Assembly (NCBI GenBank): GCA_035621235.1
Contig: CP141731.1
Span: forward strand, 1,116,001 to 1,180,000
DNA: 64,000 bases
Source: Actinomycetaceae bacterium MB13-C1-2
GTDB taxonomy: Bacteria; Actinomycetota; Actinomycetes; Actinomycetales; Actinomycetaceae
Direction: 5' to 3'
Below, in pieces: positions 8,747 to 16,068 of the stretch (position 1 is its first letter; every line of letters starts with the position of its first letter). The notes beneath the pieces were generated by a model that saw nothing but the letters and a program-made list of their open reading frames with translations, ran no database searches and was not told where the DNA came from. Position numbers and translations under genes: made by a program.

Positions 8747-9829
8747 GTGTCTTTGACGATCGGTATTGCTGGACTGCCCAACGTGGGTAAGTCGACCCTG
8801 TTCAACGCGCTCACCCGCGCCACTGTGCTCGCAGCGAACTATCCGTTCGCGACGATTGAGCCCAACGTGGGGGTGGTGCCGCTGCCGGATCCGCGGCTCG
8901 ATAAGTTGGCCGAACTGTTTTCTTCGGAGCGAACTGTTCCCGCCACGGTTTCTTTCGTAGATATTGCGGGTATCGTGCGTGGTGCGTCTGAAGGAGAGGG
9001 ATTGGGCAACCAGTTCCTCGCCAATATCCGCGAGGCCGATGCTATCTGCCTGGTAACACGAGTGTTCGCGGACGAGGACGTTGTTCACGTTGACGGACGT
9101 GTCAGCCCGGCGGATGACATTGAGACCATTACGACTGAGCTGATGCTCGCGGACCTACAGACTATGGAACGTGCGATTCCTCGCCTGGATAAAGAGGTGA
9201 AGGGAAAGAAGACTCCGAAGGAAGTGCTGGATACGGCGCTCGCGGCGCAGAAGCTGTTGGAAGAGGGGAAGCTGCTGACCCCCGACAATGTGGCGAAGCT
9301 TGACCCCGCAGTCCTGAAGTCTTTCCAACTAATGAGCTCGAAGCCGTTTATCTACGTGTTTAACATGGACTCTGCGGGCATGGAAGACGCTGATCTGAAG
9401 GACAAGCTGAGTGAGATGGTTGCACCACAGCCGGCGATTTTTCTCGACGCGCAGTTTGAGGCGGAACTGGTAGAACTGGACGAGGAGGAGGCACGTGAAC
9501 TTCTGTCCGAGACCGGGCAAGAGGAGTCCGGGTTGGACCAGTTGGCGCGGGTCGGATTCGACACACTCGGACTTCAGACCTATCTGACGGCGGGGCCGAA
9601 GGAGTCTCGTGCGTGGACGGTGAAGAAGGGCGCGACGGCGCCCGAGGCTGCGGGTGTGATTCACACGGATTTCCAGAAGGGCTTCATTAAGGCAGAGATC
9701 GTTTCGTATGACGACCTGATGGAGCATGGCTCGATGAACGAGGCGAAGGCAAAGGGTCGTGTCCGGATGGAGGGTAAGGACTACATAATGGCGGACGGCG
9801 ACGTGGTTGAATTTAGATTCAATGTGTAG
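8747..9829 (+). CDS. ychF: Redox-regulated ATPase YchF (Obg-like GTPase family)
   Basis: A 360-residue P-loop NTPase. The G1 motif GLPNVGKST is at the N-terminus, G3 appears as FVDIAGIVRGA, and a coiled-coil insertion (about residues 130-200) is followed by a C-terminal TGS domain ending in ADGDVVEFRFNV. The G4 position carries FNMDSAG rather than NKxD, consistent with the family's preference for ATP. YchF is a ribosome-associated translation and stress factor. GTG 8747 gives the conserved start MSLTIGIAGLPN. It is a core gene, with the toxin-antitoxin genes immediately downstream. Confidence 0.95.
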   Translation: MSLTIGIAGLPNVGKSTLFNALTRATVLAANYPFATIEPNVGVVPLPDPRLDKLAELFSSERTVPATVSFVDIAGIVRGASEGEGLGNQFLANIREADAICLVTRVFADEDVVHVDGRVSPADDIETITTELMLADLQTMERAIPRLDKEVKGKKTPKEVLDTALAAQKLLEEGKLLTPDNVAKLDPAVLKSFQLMSSKPFIYVFNMDSAGMEDADLKDKLSEMVAPQPAIFLDAQFEAELVELDEEEARELLSETGQEESGLDQLARVGFDTLGLQTYLTAGPKESRAWTVKKGATAPEAAGVIHTDFQKGFIKAEIVSYDDLMEHGSMNEAKAKGRVRMEGKDYIMADGDVVEFRFNV

Positions 9830-9849
9830 CGTTGACCCTTTTCCTTGGG

Positions 9850-9867
9850 TATATCAGGCGATATAGT
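9850..9867 (+). promoter_or_regulatory. Promoter and palindromic operator of the MntA-HepT locus
   Basis: The palindrome TATATC-aggc-GATATA (9850-9865) overlaps the candidate -10 TATAGT (9862-9867), which is 7 nt before ATG 9875. An inverted repeat covering the -10 directly upstream of a gene with an N-terminal XRE helix-turn-helix is the expected layout for an autoregulated antitoxin. Confidence 0.5.
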
Positions 9868-9874
9868 CAGGTTT

Positions 9875-10318
9875 ATGAAGACGGGCGTTCGGCAGTTGAG
9901 GGAACAGGCGGGGCTCAGCCAGTCTGAGCTAGCCGCGAGATCCGGTGTCGCTCAACCGAACATAGCCGCATATGAGTCGGGAAAGCGTCGAGCCTCTGCT
10001 GAGATGCTACAGCGCTTGCGTTTGGCCGCCCGTCCTCTTCCGCGCCAGGCGCTCACAGAAAACCGTGATGCGTTGGAGCAGCTCGCGCGGGATTTCGGTC
10101 TGAGCAATGTTCGAGTTTTCGGGTCGACTGTTCGTGGGGCAGATGGGCCAGGAAGCGATCTTGACCTTCTCGTAACCAGGGAGGCGGGCGTCGGACTCCT
10201 AACGATCGCCGCATTCTCTGAGGCAGCCAGTGATCTGCTAGGTGTTGAAGTGGACGTTGTCACAGATGGCGGGCTAGCTGAAAATCACGAGATCCTAATG
10301 ACAGCGGTGGCAGTGTGA
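9875..10318 (+). CDS. XRE-MNT fusion antitoxin (MntA-like nucleotidyltransferase)
   Basis: A 147-residue protein with two domains. An XRE helix-turn-helix (about residues 5-57: LREQAGLSQSELAARSGV) is followed by a minimal nucleotidyltransferase domain (about residues 60-147). The catalytic motif GSX10DXD is exact: Gly83-Ser84, then Asp95 and Asp97. MntA antitoxins of this type inactivate HEPN toxins by attaching AMP to them. The classical MntA lacks a DNA-binding domain, so this fusion would combine neutralisation with autoregulation. ATG 9875 is preferred over the upstream frame because of the promoter spacing and the XRE start. It overlaps the HEPN gene by GTGA. Confidence 0.85.
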   Translation: MKTGVRQLREQAGLSQSELAARSGVAQPNIAAYESGKRRASAEMLQRLRLAARPLPRQALTENRDALEQLARDFGLSNVRVFGSTVRGADGPGSDLDLLVTREAGVGLLTIAAFSEAASDLLGVEVDVVTDGGLAENHEILMTAVAV

Positions 10319-10653
10319 ATAAGCGTGATTTAGCGGCGCTGCAAGAGATCGTGCGACTTTGCTTGGTTGGTGAGGAACTGGGAGCTAGAGGGCATGACTG
10401 GTATTCGGCGGATGCCTTCAATGTTCCCGGTTTGGCCGCGGAATCGGTGATTATCAAAATCGGCGAGAACGTTGCCAGGCTCAGCGTCGAGACAACAGAA
10501 GAGCATCGGGAAGTGCCGTGGTCGCTGATCAAACGAATGAGAGATCGGCTGGCGCACCACTATGAAGGCACGGATTACGATGCAGTGTGGGACACGCTGA
10601 TCGTCGATTTGCCCGCTGTACGCGCTTACATCGAGTCGGTGCTCAATGACTGA
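10315..10653 (+). CDS. HEPN toxin (HepT-like RNase)
   Basis: A 112-residue HEPN-domain protein. It carries the RX4HXY motif (Arg76, His81, Tyr83 in RMRDRLAHHY), which in HepT toxins forms the RNase active site and includes the tyrosine that MntA modifies. The start GTG 10315 overlaps the stop of the XRE-MNT gene, so the two are translationally coupled, antitoxin first. The motif and the pairing both support a type VII-style MntA/HepT system. Activity is inferred. Confidence 0.85.
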   Translation: MNKRDLAALQEIVRLCLVGEELGARGHDWYSADAFNVPGLAAESVIIKIGENVARLSVETTEEHREVPWSLIKRMRDRLAHHYEGTDYDAVWDTLIVDLPAVRAYIESVLND

Positions 10654-10894
10654 GCGGCGTTTCGTGACCCACAAATGAGGCTGTTTCGTGGCTGCTCATG
10701 CTGCTTAGAATCTTGCTAGATCCCGTGGGTTCGGAAAAGGCTCGATGGCATAACCTCTGCTCTCCACAGTCTCAGAAGATGGAGTCGATCCACAGGGCGT
10801 TCTTCAGTTTCCCGGGTTGTCAGTCGTGTTTGACAGTATCGAAGCATGAAAAACACACTTGGAAGTGAAGGAGCATTGCTCGGCCCCCAAAGAT

Positions 10895-10914
10895 TGCTAT
10901 CATTGGTGATAGCA
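10895..10914 (+). promoter_or_regulatory. Palindromic operator in front of the FitA-like gene
   Basis: TGCTATCA (10895-10902) and TGATAGCA (10907-10914) form a perfect 8-bp inverted repeat with a TTGG spacer. It ends 6 nt before the GTG at 10921, chosen as the fitA start. FitA-type ribbon-helix-helix antitoxins bind inverted repeats of this kind at their own promoter. Confidence 0.55.
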
Positions 10915-10920
10915 CAATTA

Positions 10921-11169
10921 GTGGAGGTGGTTGACGTAGCTTCGATAGTCGTGAGAGGTCTCGATGAGTCAGTAAAATCAAGCCTCGCTGCCCAAGCAAA
11001 GGAACATGGCCGTTCAATGGAAGCGGAAGTTCGCGACATTCTGACGAAAGCAGCGCACAGGCCGAACATCGGCGTTGCCTTGATGCGGGCCGCTCAGAGC
11101 GTAGGCGGTTTTGAGGATCTTGTCATTCCTGAGCGCAACGATGCGGCCCGAGCGGTGGACTTCTCGTGA
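10921..11169 (+). CDS. FitA-like ribbon-helix-helix antitoxin
   Basis: An 82-residue antitoxin. The N-terminal ribbon-helix-helix is visible as ASIVVRGLDESVKSSLAAQA, followed by EHGRSMEAEVRDILTKA, the arrangement of the FitA/VapB class. The C-terminal half should wrap around the toxin. The frame is open upstream to 10846, but that extension crosses the palindrome at 10895-10914 and carries no family sequence. GTG 10921 gives the usual FitA size. Its stop overlaps the toxin start (GTGA at 11166). Confidence 0.8.
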   Translation: MEVVDVASIVVRGLDESVKSSLAAQAKEHGRSMEAEVRDILTKAAHRPNIGVALMRAAQSVGGFEDLVIPERNDAARAVDFS

Positions 11170-11588
11170 TCATCCTGGACACGAATGTGGTCTCTGAAGT
11201 CATCCGCCCGAATCCAGATGCTCGGGTCGCCCAGTGGCTCGAATCGCTGGCCGGAGAAGTCGCAATAACCTCGGTCTCTCTCGGGGAGCTATTGGCTGGG
11301 GTCGAGCTGCTGCCGAATGGTCGGCGCAAGTATTCGCTCTCGGCGCTCATCAACTCGGTTGTAGAACCATATCGGACCGGTGACCACATCCTCCCTTTCG
11401 ATGACATTGCTGCTAAGCAGTATGGTCTTGTACTTGCTGCACGGGAGCGCGCTGGGTCGCCGATCAGCACTGCCGACGCGCAAATCGCTGCGATCTGTCG
11501 TGTCTTCCACGCCACTTGCGCAACTCGAAACACAAAGGACTTCGAAGAAACGGGAGTTCAACTGATCAATCCATGGCAGTCGCAGTGA
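11166..11588 (+). CDS. FitB/VapC-like PIN-domain toxin
   Basis: A 140-residue PIN-domain ribonuclease. The acidic metal-binding residues are present: Asp5 (ILDTNVVSE), Glu41 (SLGELLAGV), Asp104 (STADAQIAA) and Asp125 (TRNTKDFE). The motif order and C-terminal NTKDF match FitB. PIN toxins of this type cleave RNA and are held inactive by the cognate antitoxin encoded just upstream. It appears intact. Confidence 0.88.
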   Translation: MIILDTNVVSEVIRPNPDARVAQWLESLAGEVAITSVSLGELLAGVELLPNGRRKYSLSALINSVVEPYRTGDHILPFDDIAAKQYGLVLAARERAGSPISTADAQIAAICRVFHATCATRNTKDFEETGVQLINPWQSQ

Positions 11589-11643
11589 GGACTGCGCCTT
11601 CTTTGCGGATGACTGAGCCGAGCGGTACGAGAGTTCGATAACG

Positions 11644-12198
11644 GTGATCGGAAAAGGGAGTGTGGGATTTAGCGGTGCACTACCGGAGTACTGGGATCTT
11701 GTTGATGTCGATGGCCACAGAACTGGGGGAGTGCATGCTCGCGAGCAAGGATCGCTGCCCGAGGGGTTGTTTCATCTGGTTGCGACAGTCTGTGTTGCCA
11801 GACCTGATGGGACTGTACTGCTTCAACAGAGGGCGGTAGGTCGCGAGTTCGAATTGAAGTGGGAGTTTTCCGGCGGGAGCGCCATCACTGGCGAAACGAG
11901 CGCACAGGCGTGCTTGCGTGAACTCCGTGAGGAGGCCGGGATCTGCGTTCTTGAGGAAAAGTTGGCCCTAGTGGGACGTCACGCCGAGGGTTCCGCACCG
12001 GTTGACCTCTACCTCGCCCGGGTTCCTCAGGACGTCTCTATCGTGATCGATCCGGCGGAGGTCAACGACTTCGATTGGGGTCCCTTACATCGCGTGGAGG
12101 AACTACTTAGCGAAGGGTCGATGGCCGAACCGTGGGTCGACCGGTTGGGTGCATTGGGCCCGTCGTTGGCAAATACAATCGGCCCGGCCTGCCGATGA
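11644..12198 (+). CDS. Nudix hydrolase
   Basis: A 184-residue Nudix protein. The Nudix box GX5EX7REUXEEXGU is complete (GSAITGE, then RELREEAGI, about residues 79-101). YWDLVDVDGHRTG at the N-terminus recalls the YfcD/isopentenyl-isomerase-like subgroup, whose substrates vary. The start is GTG 11644. An IS3-family element has inserted 36 bp after the stop codon, so the gene itself is intact. Confidence 0.8.
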   Translation: MIGKGSVGFSGALPEYWDLVDVDGHRTGGVHAREQGSLPEGLFHLVATVCVARPDGTVLLQQRAVGREFELKWEFSGGSAITGETSAQACLRELREEAGICVLEEKLALVGRHAEGSAPVDLYLARVPQDVSIVIDPAEVNDFDWGPLHRVEELLSEGSMAEPWVDRLGALGPSLANTIGPACR

Positions 12199-12503
12199 TG
12201 CCCTTCCGCAACGCGATCCGGTGGAGTTTAGGTTTGAAGCGGTCCGGGTTTGGTTCCGTCCTTTTTGAGAGGATGGATTCATGGCAGTGAAGTATGAGCA
12301 GTCGTTCAAGGATCGCGCGGTGCGCATGGTTCTGGATCGATTGAACGATGATGATGCGGAAACCCGGTCGGCGGTGATCCGGGAGGTCGCTCCACGGTTG
12401 GGGGTGGCCAGGGAAACGCTGCGTAGGTGGGTGAACCAGGCACTGGTGGATGAGGGAAAACGCCCTGGTGTTTCCACTGAGGAGTCCGCTGAGATCCGCA
12501 GGT

Positions 12504-13966
12504 GAGCTTGTCAAATAGTTTGTGTTTGGGGGTTAGTAAATGTGGGGGTTGACGCGGTCGGGGTAGGCGACTGCGAGTTGGGCTAGGGCTTGTTTCCAGT
12601 TGGTGGTTACATGTCCTTGGATTAGTCTTCCTGATGCTTTTCGGTCTTTACCTCTCTTTCCTTTATCTCGTTGTCTTTCGGCCGCTCTTTTGTCTTCGAT
12701 GTTGCAGATCCCAAGCCATAGCAGTTTCACTGCCGCTTCATCGTTTGGGAACTGGCCGCGGTTCTTACTGATTTTGCGTAGCTGGTAGTTCAGTGACTCG
12801 ATCGCGTTGGTCGTGTAAATGACGCGGCGTAGCTCTGGGGGGAACTCCAGGAACGGGGTGAACCGGTCCCACGCTGACTGCCAAGTACTCACCGTCGCGG
12901 GGTTCTTTGCCCCCAGATCGCTCTTCGCGAAAGCGCTGAGTGCTTCGGCCGCGGCGTCGGCATCAACGGCCGTGTAAATGGGTCTAAGCGCTGCGGAGAC
13001 CTTTTTACGGTCTTGGTAGTTCACGAACCGCATCGAGGCGCGAATCAGGTGCACCACGCAGGTCTGGACTATGGTTTCAGGCCAGGTAGCTTCCACGGCT
13101 TCGGGCAGGCCGGTGAGCCCATCACAACAAACAATGAGGACATCGGCTACGCCGCGGTTACGCAGATTAGAGCACACCGAGGCCCAGAAACTAGCGCCTT
13201 CGTTGTTTTGAACCCAGATCCCCAGGACGTGTTTGACACCGTCCATGTCAACGCCAATGGCGATATGAGCGGCTTTAGAACGCACATGAGATCCATCCCT
13301 GACTTTCACGCGGATCGCGTCTAGATACATGACGGGGTAGAACTCATCCAGGGGCCGTTTTTGCCATTCCAGGACGGCCTCTAACACGGCGTCAGTGATG
13401 TTCGAGATCGTCTCGTGGGATAAGTCAGTGCCAATGGTCTGGCTCAGGTGCCACTGGATTTCCCTTATCGTCATTCCCCCCGCATAAAGGCTGATGATCA
13501 TGTCATCTAGGCCTCCCAGACGCCGCGATCCTTTCGGGACCAGGCGCGGGGTGAAAGAACCATCCCGGTCCCTTGGTATCGAGACCTCAATCGGGCCTAC
13601 CTCGGTGGCAACTGACTTAGGGTATGAGCCATTCCTTGAGTTCGCAGCCCCTACGGCTTCCTTAGATTCCCGATCGCCCGCAGCGTAACCCAAATGCGAG
13701 GTCATCTCCGCTTCTAAACCGCGTTCCAAAGCAGTCTTGATCAGTGCGGGAATGAGACCGCCATCGCCTGTTAGTTCCACTTCACCGCTATCAATGCGGG
13801 CAAACAAATCAGCCAGAGCCCCAGAATCCTCAAGCTCTTTCGCTAAACGATTTGTTGCCTCACTGTTCTTATCAATCAAATCGATCTCGTCCAAATCAAT
13901 CGTTCGTGTATCCAACGCCAGCACAGCCTTTCAGATCAAGCCATACACAAACAATCTGACAGGCTC
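12504..13966 (-). mobile_element. IS256-family insertion sequence with 8-bp target duplication
   Basis: The 1463-bp element has imperfect terminal inverted repeats: GAGCTTGTCAAATAGTTTG on the left, and GAGCCTGTCAGATTGTTTG on the right when read inward. The target duplication CCGCAGGT is intact on both sides (12496-12503 and 13967-13974). IS256 elements make 8- or 9-bp duplications, so this fits. The perfect duplication indicates a recent insertion into the IS3 element. Confidence 0.93.
12533..13924 (-). CDS. IS256-family (mutator-type) transposase
   Basis: A full-length 463-residue DDE transposase. The catalytic residues lie in YLDAIRVKVR (first Asp), CCDGLTGLPEA (second Asp) and YTTNAIESLN (Glu). 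The conserved CVVHLIRASMRFV block lies between the last two. There is no frameshift or stop, so it is probably active. It is transcribed against the surrounding IS3 genes. Confidence 0.93.
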   Translation of the reverse strand: MLALDTRTIDLDEIDLIDKNSEATNRLAKELEDSGALADLFARIDSGEVELTGDGGLIPALIKTALERGLEAEMTSHLGYAAGDRESKEAVGAANSRNGSYPKSVATEVGPIEVSIPRDRDGSFTPRLVPKGSRRLGGLDDMIISLYAGGMTIREIQWHLSQTIGTDLSHETISNITDAVLEAVLEWQKRPLDEFYPVMYLDAIRVKVRDGSHVRSKAAHIAIGVDMDGVKHVLGIWVQNNEGASFWASVCSNLRNRGVADVLIVCCDGLTGLPEAVEATWPETIVQTCVVHLIRASMRFVNYQDRKKVSAALRPIYTAVDADAAAEALSAFAKSDLGAKNPATVSTWQSAWDRFTPFLEFPPELRRVIYTTNAIESLNYQLRKISKNRGQFPNDEAAVKLLWLGICNIEDKRAAERQRDKGKRGKDRKASGRLIQGHVTTNWKQALAQLAVAYPDRVNPHIY

Positions 13967-14068
13967 CCGCAGGTTGAAGCGGGAAAACGCTGAACTGAGA
14001 AGAGCTAACGAAATCTTGAAGACAGCGTCAGCGTTTTTTGCAGCCGAGCTCGACCGCCCCGCGACGAG

Positions 14069-14980
14069 ATGATCGCGTACATCGATATGTACAAGGATCG
14101 TTTCGGGGTCGAGCCGATCTGCCGCACCCTGTGTGCGACAGAGGGCGGGTTCATCACTTCTAGGGGTTACCGGGCCGCGAAAACGCGTCCTGTGTGTGAC
14201 CGGGAAGTGCGCGACAGCGAGTTGATACCCGTGTTGCGTGAGGTTCATGCTCGCAACTATGGGGTGTACGGCAAACGCAAGATGTGGCATGCGATGCGCC
14301 GTGAGGGGTGGGGCATCGGCCGGGAACAAACCGGCAGGCTCATGCGGAAGGCTGGCCTTCAAGGTGTGCGTAGGGGACGCAAACCCATCACCACCTGCCG
14401 GTCTAAAGCAGTGGACACTCGCCCTGACCTGGTGGACCGGGACTTCACCGCTGTCGGCCCTAACCGACTGTGGGTAGCGGACATAACGTACGTGCGGACC
14501 ACGTCCGGGTTTTGCTACACGGCCTTCGTTACTGACGTGTTCTCCCGCAAGATTGTCGGCTGGTCCACCCGCTCCACGATGCGAACCGAAGAACTCCCCT
14601 TGGAAGCGTTAGAACACGCGCTGAACAGCGCCAAAGACCACGCACTCCAAGGCTTAGTCCATCACAGCGACAGAGGCTCTCAATATGTCTCCATCCGCTA
14701 CTCCGACCGCCTCCAGGAAGCCGGCATCACCGCCAGCGTCGGAAGCGTTGGAGACTCATACGATAACGCCCTCGCGGAGACCGTCAACGGTCTCTACAAG
14801 GCCGAACTGATCCACGCCAGACCGGCGTGGCCCTCAACCACTGAGGTCGAGTTCGAGACCCTGAAATGGGTTCACTGGTGGAACCACGAACGCCTCCACG
14901 AAGCCCTCAACTACCAGACCCCAACAGAATACGAAGCAGACCACTACAACACCAACACAAGGGAAAAAGCCCTAGCGTAA
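14069..14980 (+). CDS. IS3-family transposase OrfB (integrase catalytic subunit)
   Basis: A 303-residue protein with the HTH_21-type N-terminal region (NYGVYGKRKMWHAMRREG) and an rve integrase core. The DDE triad is intact: WVADITYVRT, HHSDRGSQYVS and DNALAETVNGLYK. It overlaps the interrupted OrfA. Because OrfA is split by the inserted element, the IS3 copy cannot move on its own, but this protein could act in trans. Confidence 0.92.
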   Translation: MIAYIDMYKDRFGVEPICRTLCATEGGFITSRGYRAAKTRPVCDREVRDSELIPVLREVHARNYGVYGKRKMWHAMRREGWGIGREQTGRLMRKAGLQGVRRGRKPITTCRSKAVDTRPDLVDRDFTAVGPNRLWVADITYVRTTSGFCYTAFVTDVFSRKIVGWSTRSTMRTEELPLEALEHALNSAKDHALQGLVHHSDRGSQYVSIRYSDRLQEAGITASVGSVGDSYDNALAETVNGLYKAELIHARPAWPSTTEVEFETLKWVHWWNHERLHEALNYQTPTEYEADHYNTNTREKALA

Positions 14981-15159
14981 AAACGGAACAAAACCCGGAC
15001 CGCTTCAGTTCAACGTCTGAAACTCCTTTTGGACAGGGACATCTATACTCGGAGGTCAGGTCGAATCGCACTTTTGAATTCCATGCATGTTGACGGTCTG
15101 CGGTGGTGAAACGATCGCACCTGGGTTTGGGGAGTGGTGCCGTAACGTAGGCTGGCTCC

Positions 15160-15804
15160 ATGTCTGAGCAGACCACTTTCGAGGCGTACCGCCGAATCGC
15201 TATTGAACTCGCGGCCTTGTCTGAGTCTGGCCTGGCGTGCTGCACGGACCCCTTCGACATTGGGCGGTTTCATCGCGTCGGTGCACTCTCGCGCGAACTG
15301 ATGCAACACCTCGCAGGGGAACCCCTGGACGAGTATGACGCCCAGATCGCTTCTGTTGCGGGCTATACGACGCCGAAGATCGACGTGCGCGGAGGTGTCT
15401 TCGACCAGGAGGGCCACGTTCTGCTCGTTCGCGAGATCGCAGACTGTGACAGGTGGACGCTGCCCGGGGGCTGGTGCGACGTGCTCGAGACACCAAGGCA
15501 AGCCATCGAACGCGAGGTTGAGGAAGAGGCTGGCTTTGCCGTGCACGCCGTTCCCCTGGCTGCGGTGATCGATCGCGAGCAGTGGCCTCACTCGCCCGCC
15601 TACGACCGCCATATCTACAATCTCTTGTTCGTATGCCAAGCCCAAGGCGTTATCGACTTGTCGTTCACTGGCGATGAGACCAGCCAGGTCGGCTGGTTCT
15701 CCATCGATGATCTTCCGCCGCTATCAATCGCACGAGTCCTCCCTGAGCAGATCGCCCTTCTCCATCAACACTGGCAGAAGCTCGGTCCCGCCTTCGTTGA
15801 CTAG
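15160..15804 (+). CDS. Nudix hydrolase with N-terminal helical domain
   Basis: A 214-residue protein. The first 65 residues form a helical hydrolase-N-type domain (FEAYRRIAIELAALSESG, then FDIGRFHRVGALSRE) known from ADP-ribose/NDP-sugar-type Nudix enzymes. The Nudix box follows: GGWCDVLE, then REVEEEAGF. The substrate is not determinable; members act on ADP-ribose, CDP-choline and related compounds. The start ATG is preceded by TAGGCT at 6 nt, suggesting a leaderless mRNA. It lies 152 bp after the IS3 element. Confidence 0.82.
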   Translation: MSEQTTFEAYRRIAIELAALSESGLACCTDPFDIGRFHRVGALSRELMQHLAGEPLDEYDAQIASVAGYTTPKIDVRGGVFDQEGHVLLVREIADCDRWTLPGGWCDVLETPRQAIEREVEEEAGFAVHAVPLAAVIDREQWPHSPAYDRHIYNLLFVCQAQGVIDLSFTGDETSQVGWFSIDDLPPLSIARVLPEQIALLHQHWQKLGPAFVD

Positions 15805-15975
15805 TGCAGCTTGGCCTTGACTGTTGGAGTAGGTCGCGTGGAGTTGGGCGGTATCTCGGTCGATAATGCCTAACGCTGACGGAAACCGGTCAAGTTATGG
15901 TTCGCACTCTAGTGTTTTGCCTGCTGGTTCCGTTGTCGCACTGCGATTTCCACATGAATCGGACGGGTGAGGATG

Positions 15976-16067
15976 GCTCCAAGAGGTAGCGTAGTCAGTG
16001 CGCGAACGGTAGTGCAATAACTGCGTAAATAGTAGTGTAATAGCCGCGCAAACGGTAGCGTATATCG
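15976..16067 (+). repeat. Four 23-bp iterons directly upstream of the DUF4143 ATPase gene
   Basis: Three adjacent units of exactly 23 bp (15999-16021, 16022-16044, 16045-16067) share the pattern GCG-aaa-GGTAGTGTAATA. A fourth, more diverged copy precedes them at 15976-15998 (GGTAGCGTAGTCAG). The GGTAG/AGTAG core recurs at 15985, 16008, 16031 and 16054, always 23 bp apart. The last unit ends 1 bp before ATG 16069. A spacing of about two helical turns suggests cooperative protein binding on one DNA face. Some units contain TAATAG or TATAT sequences that could act as -10 elements. Confidence 0.75.
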
Positions 16068-16068
16068 C

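Larger units (their letters stand above)
12281..14072 (+). pseudogene. IS3-family transposase OrfA, split by an IS256-family element
   Basis: The 5' part (12281-12503) encodes the helix-turn-helix half, with KYEQSFKDRAVRMVLDRL and LGVARETLRRWV. The 3' part (13975-14072) encodes the leucine-zipper half, LKRENAELRRANEILKTA. Joining 12503 to 13975 restores one reading frame of 106 residues (EIRR then LKREN). The inserted element plus one copy of its 8-bp target duplication is the only damage. The OrfA stop overlaps the OrfB start (ATGA at 14069). Confidence 0.9.
12235..15007 (+). mobile_element. IS3-family insertion sequence, interrupted by an IS256-family element
   Basis: The ends carry inverted repeats beginning TGAAGCGGTCCGGGTTT, then G or T, then GTTCCGT (about 25 bp, one mismatch). 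The element starts with TG and ends with CA, as in the IS3 family. The flanking triplets are GTT (12232-12234) and GTT (15008-15010), a 3-bp target duplication. Without the 1463-bp IS256-type insertion and its duplicated 8 bp, the element would be 1302 bp, a normal IS3 size. Confidence 0.9.

Noticed and set aside
10846-10920. Longer start for the FitA-like antitoxin
   Set aside because: The extension runs through the palindromic operator and would make an unusually long antitoxin.
14040-14072. Frameshift site in the first IS3 element
   Set aside because: A T-run is present before the OrfA stop, but OrfA is split by another element and the overlap is a simple ATGA; no clear slippery sequence could be defended.
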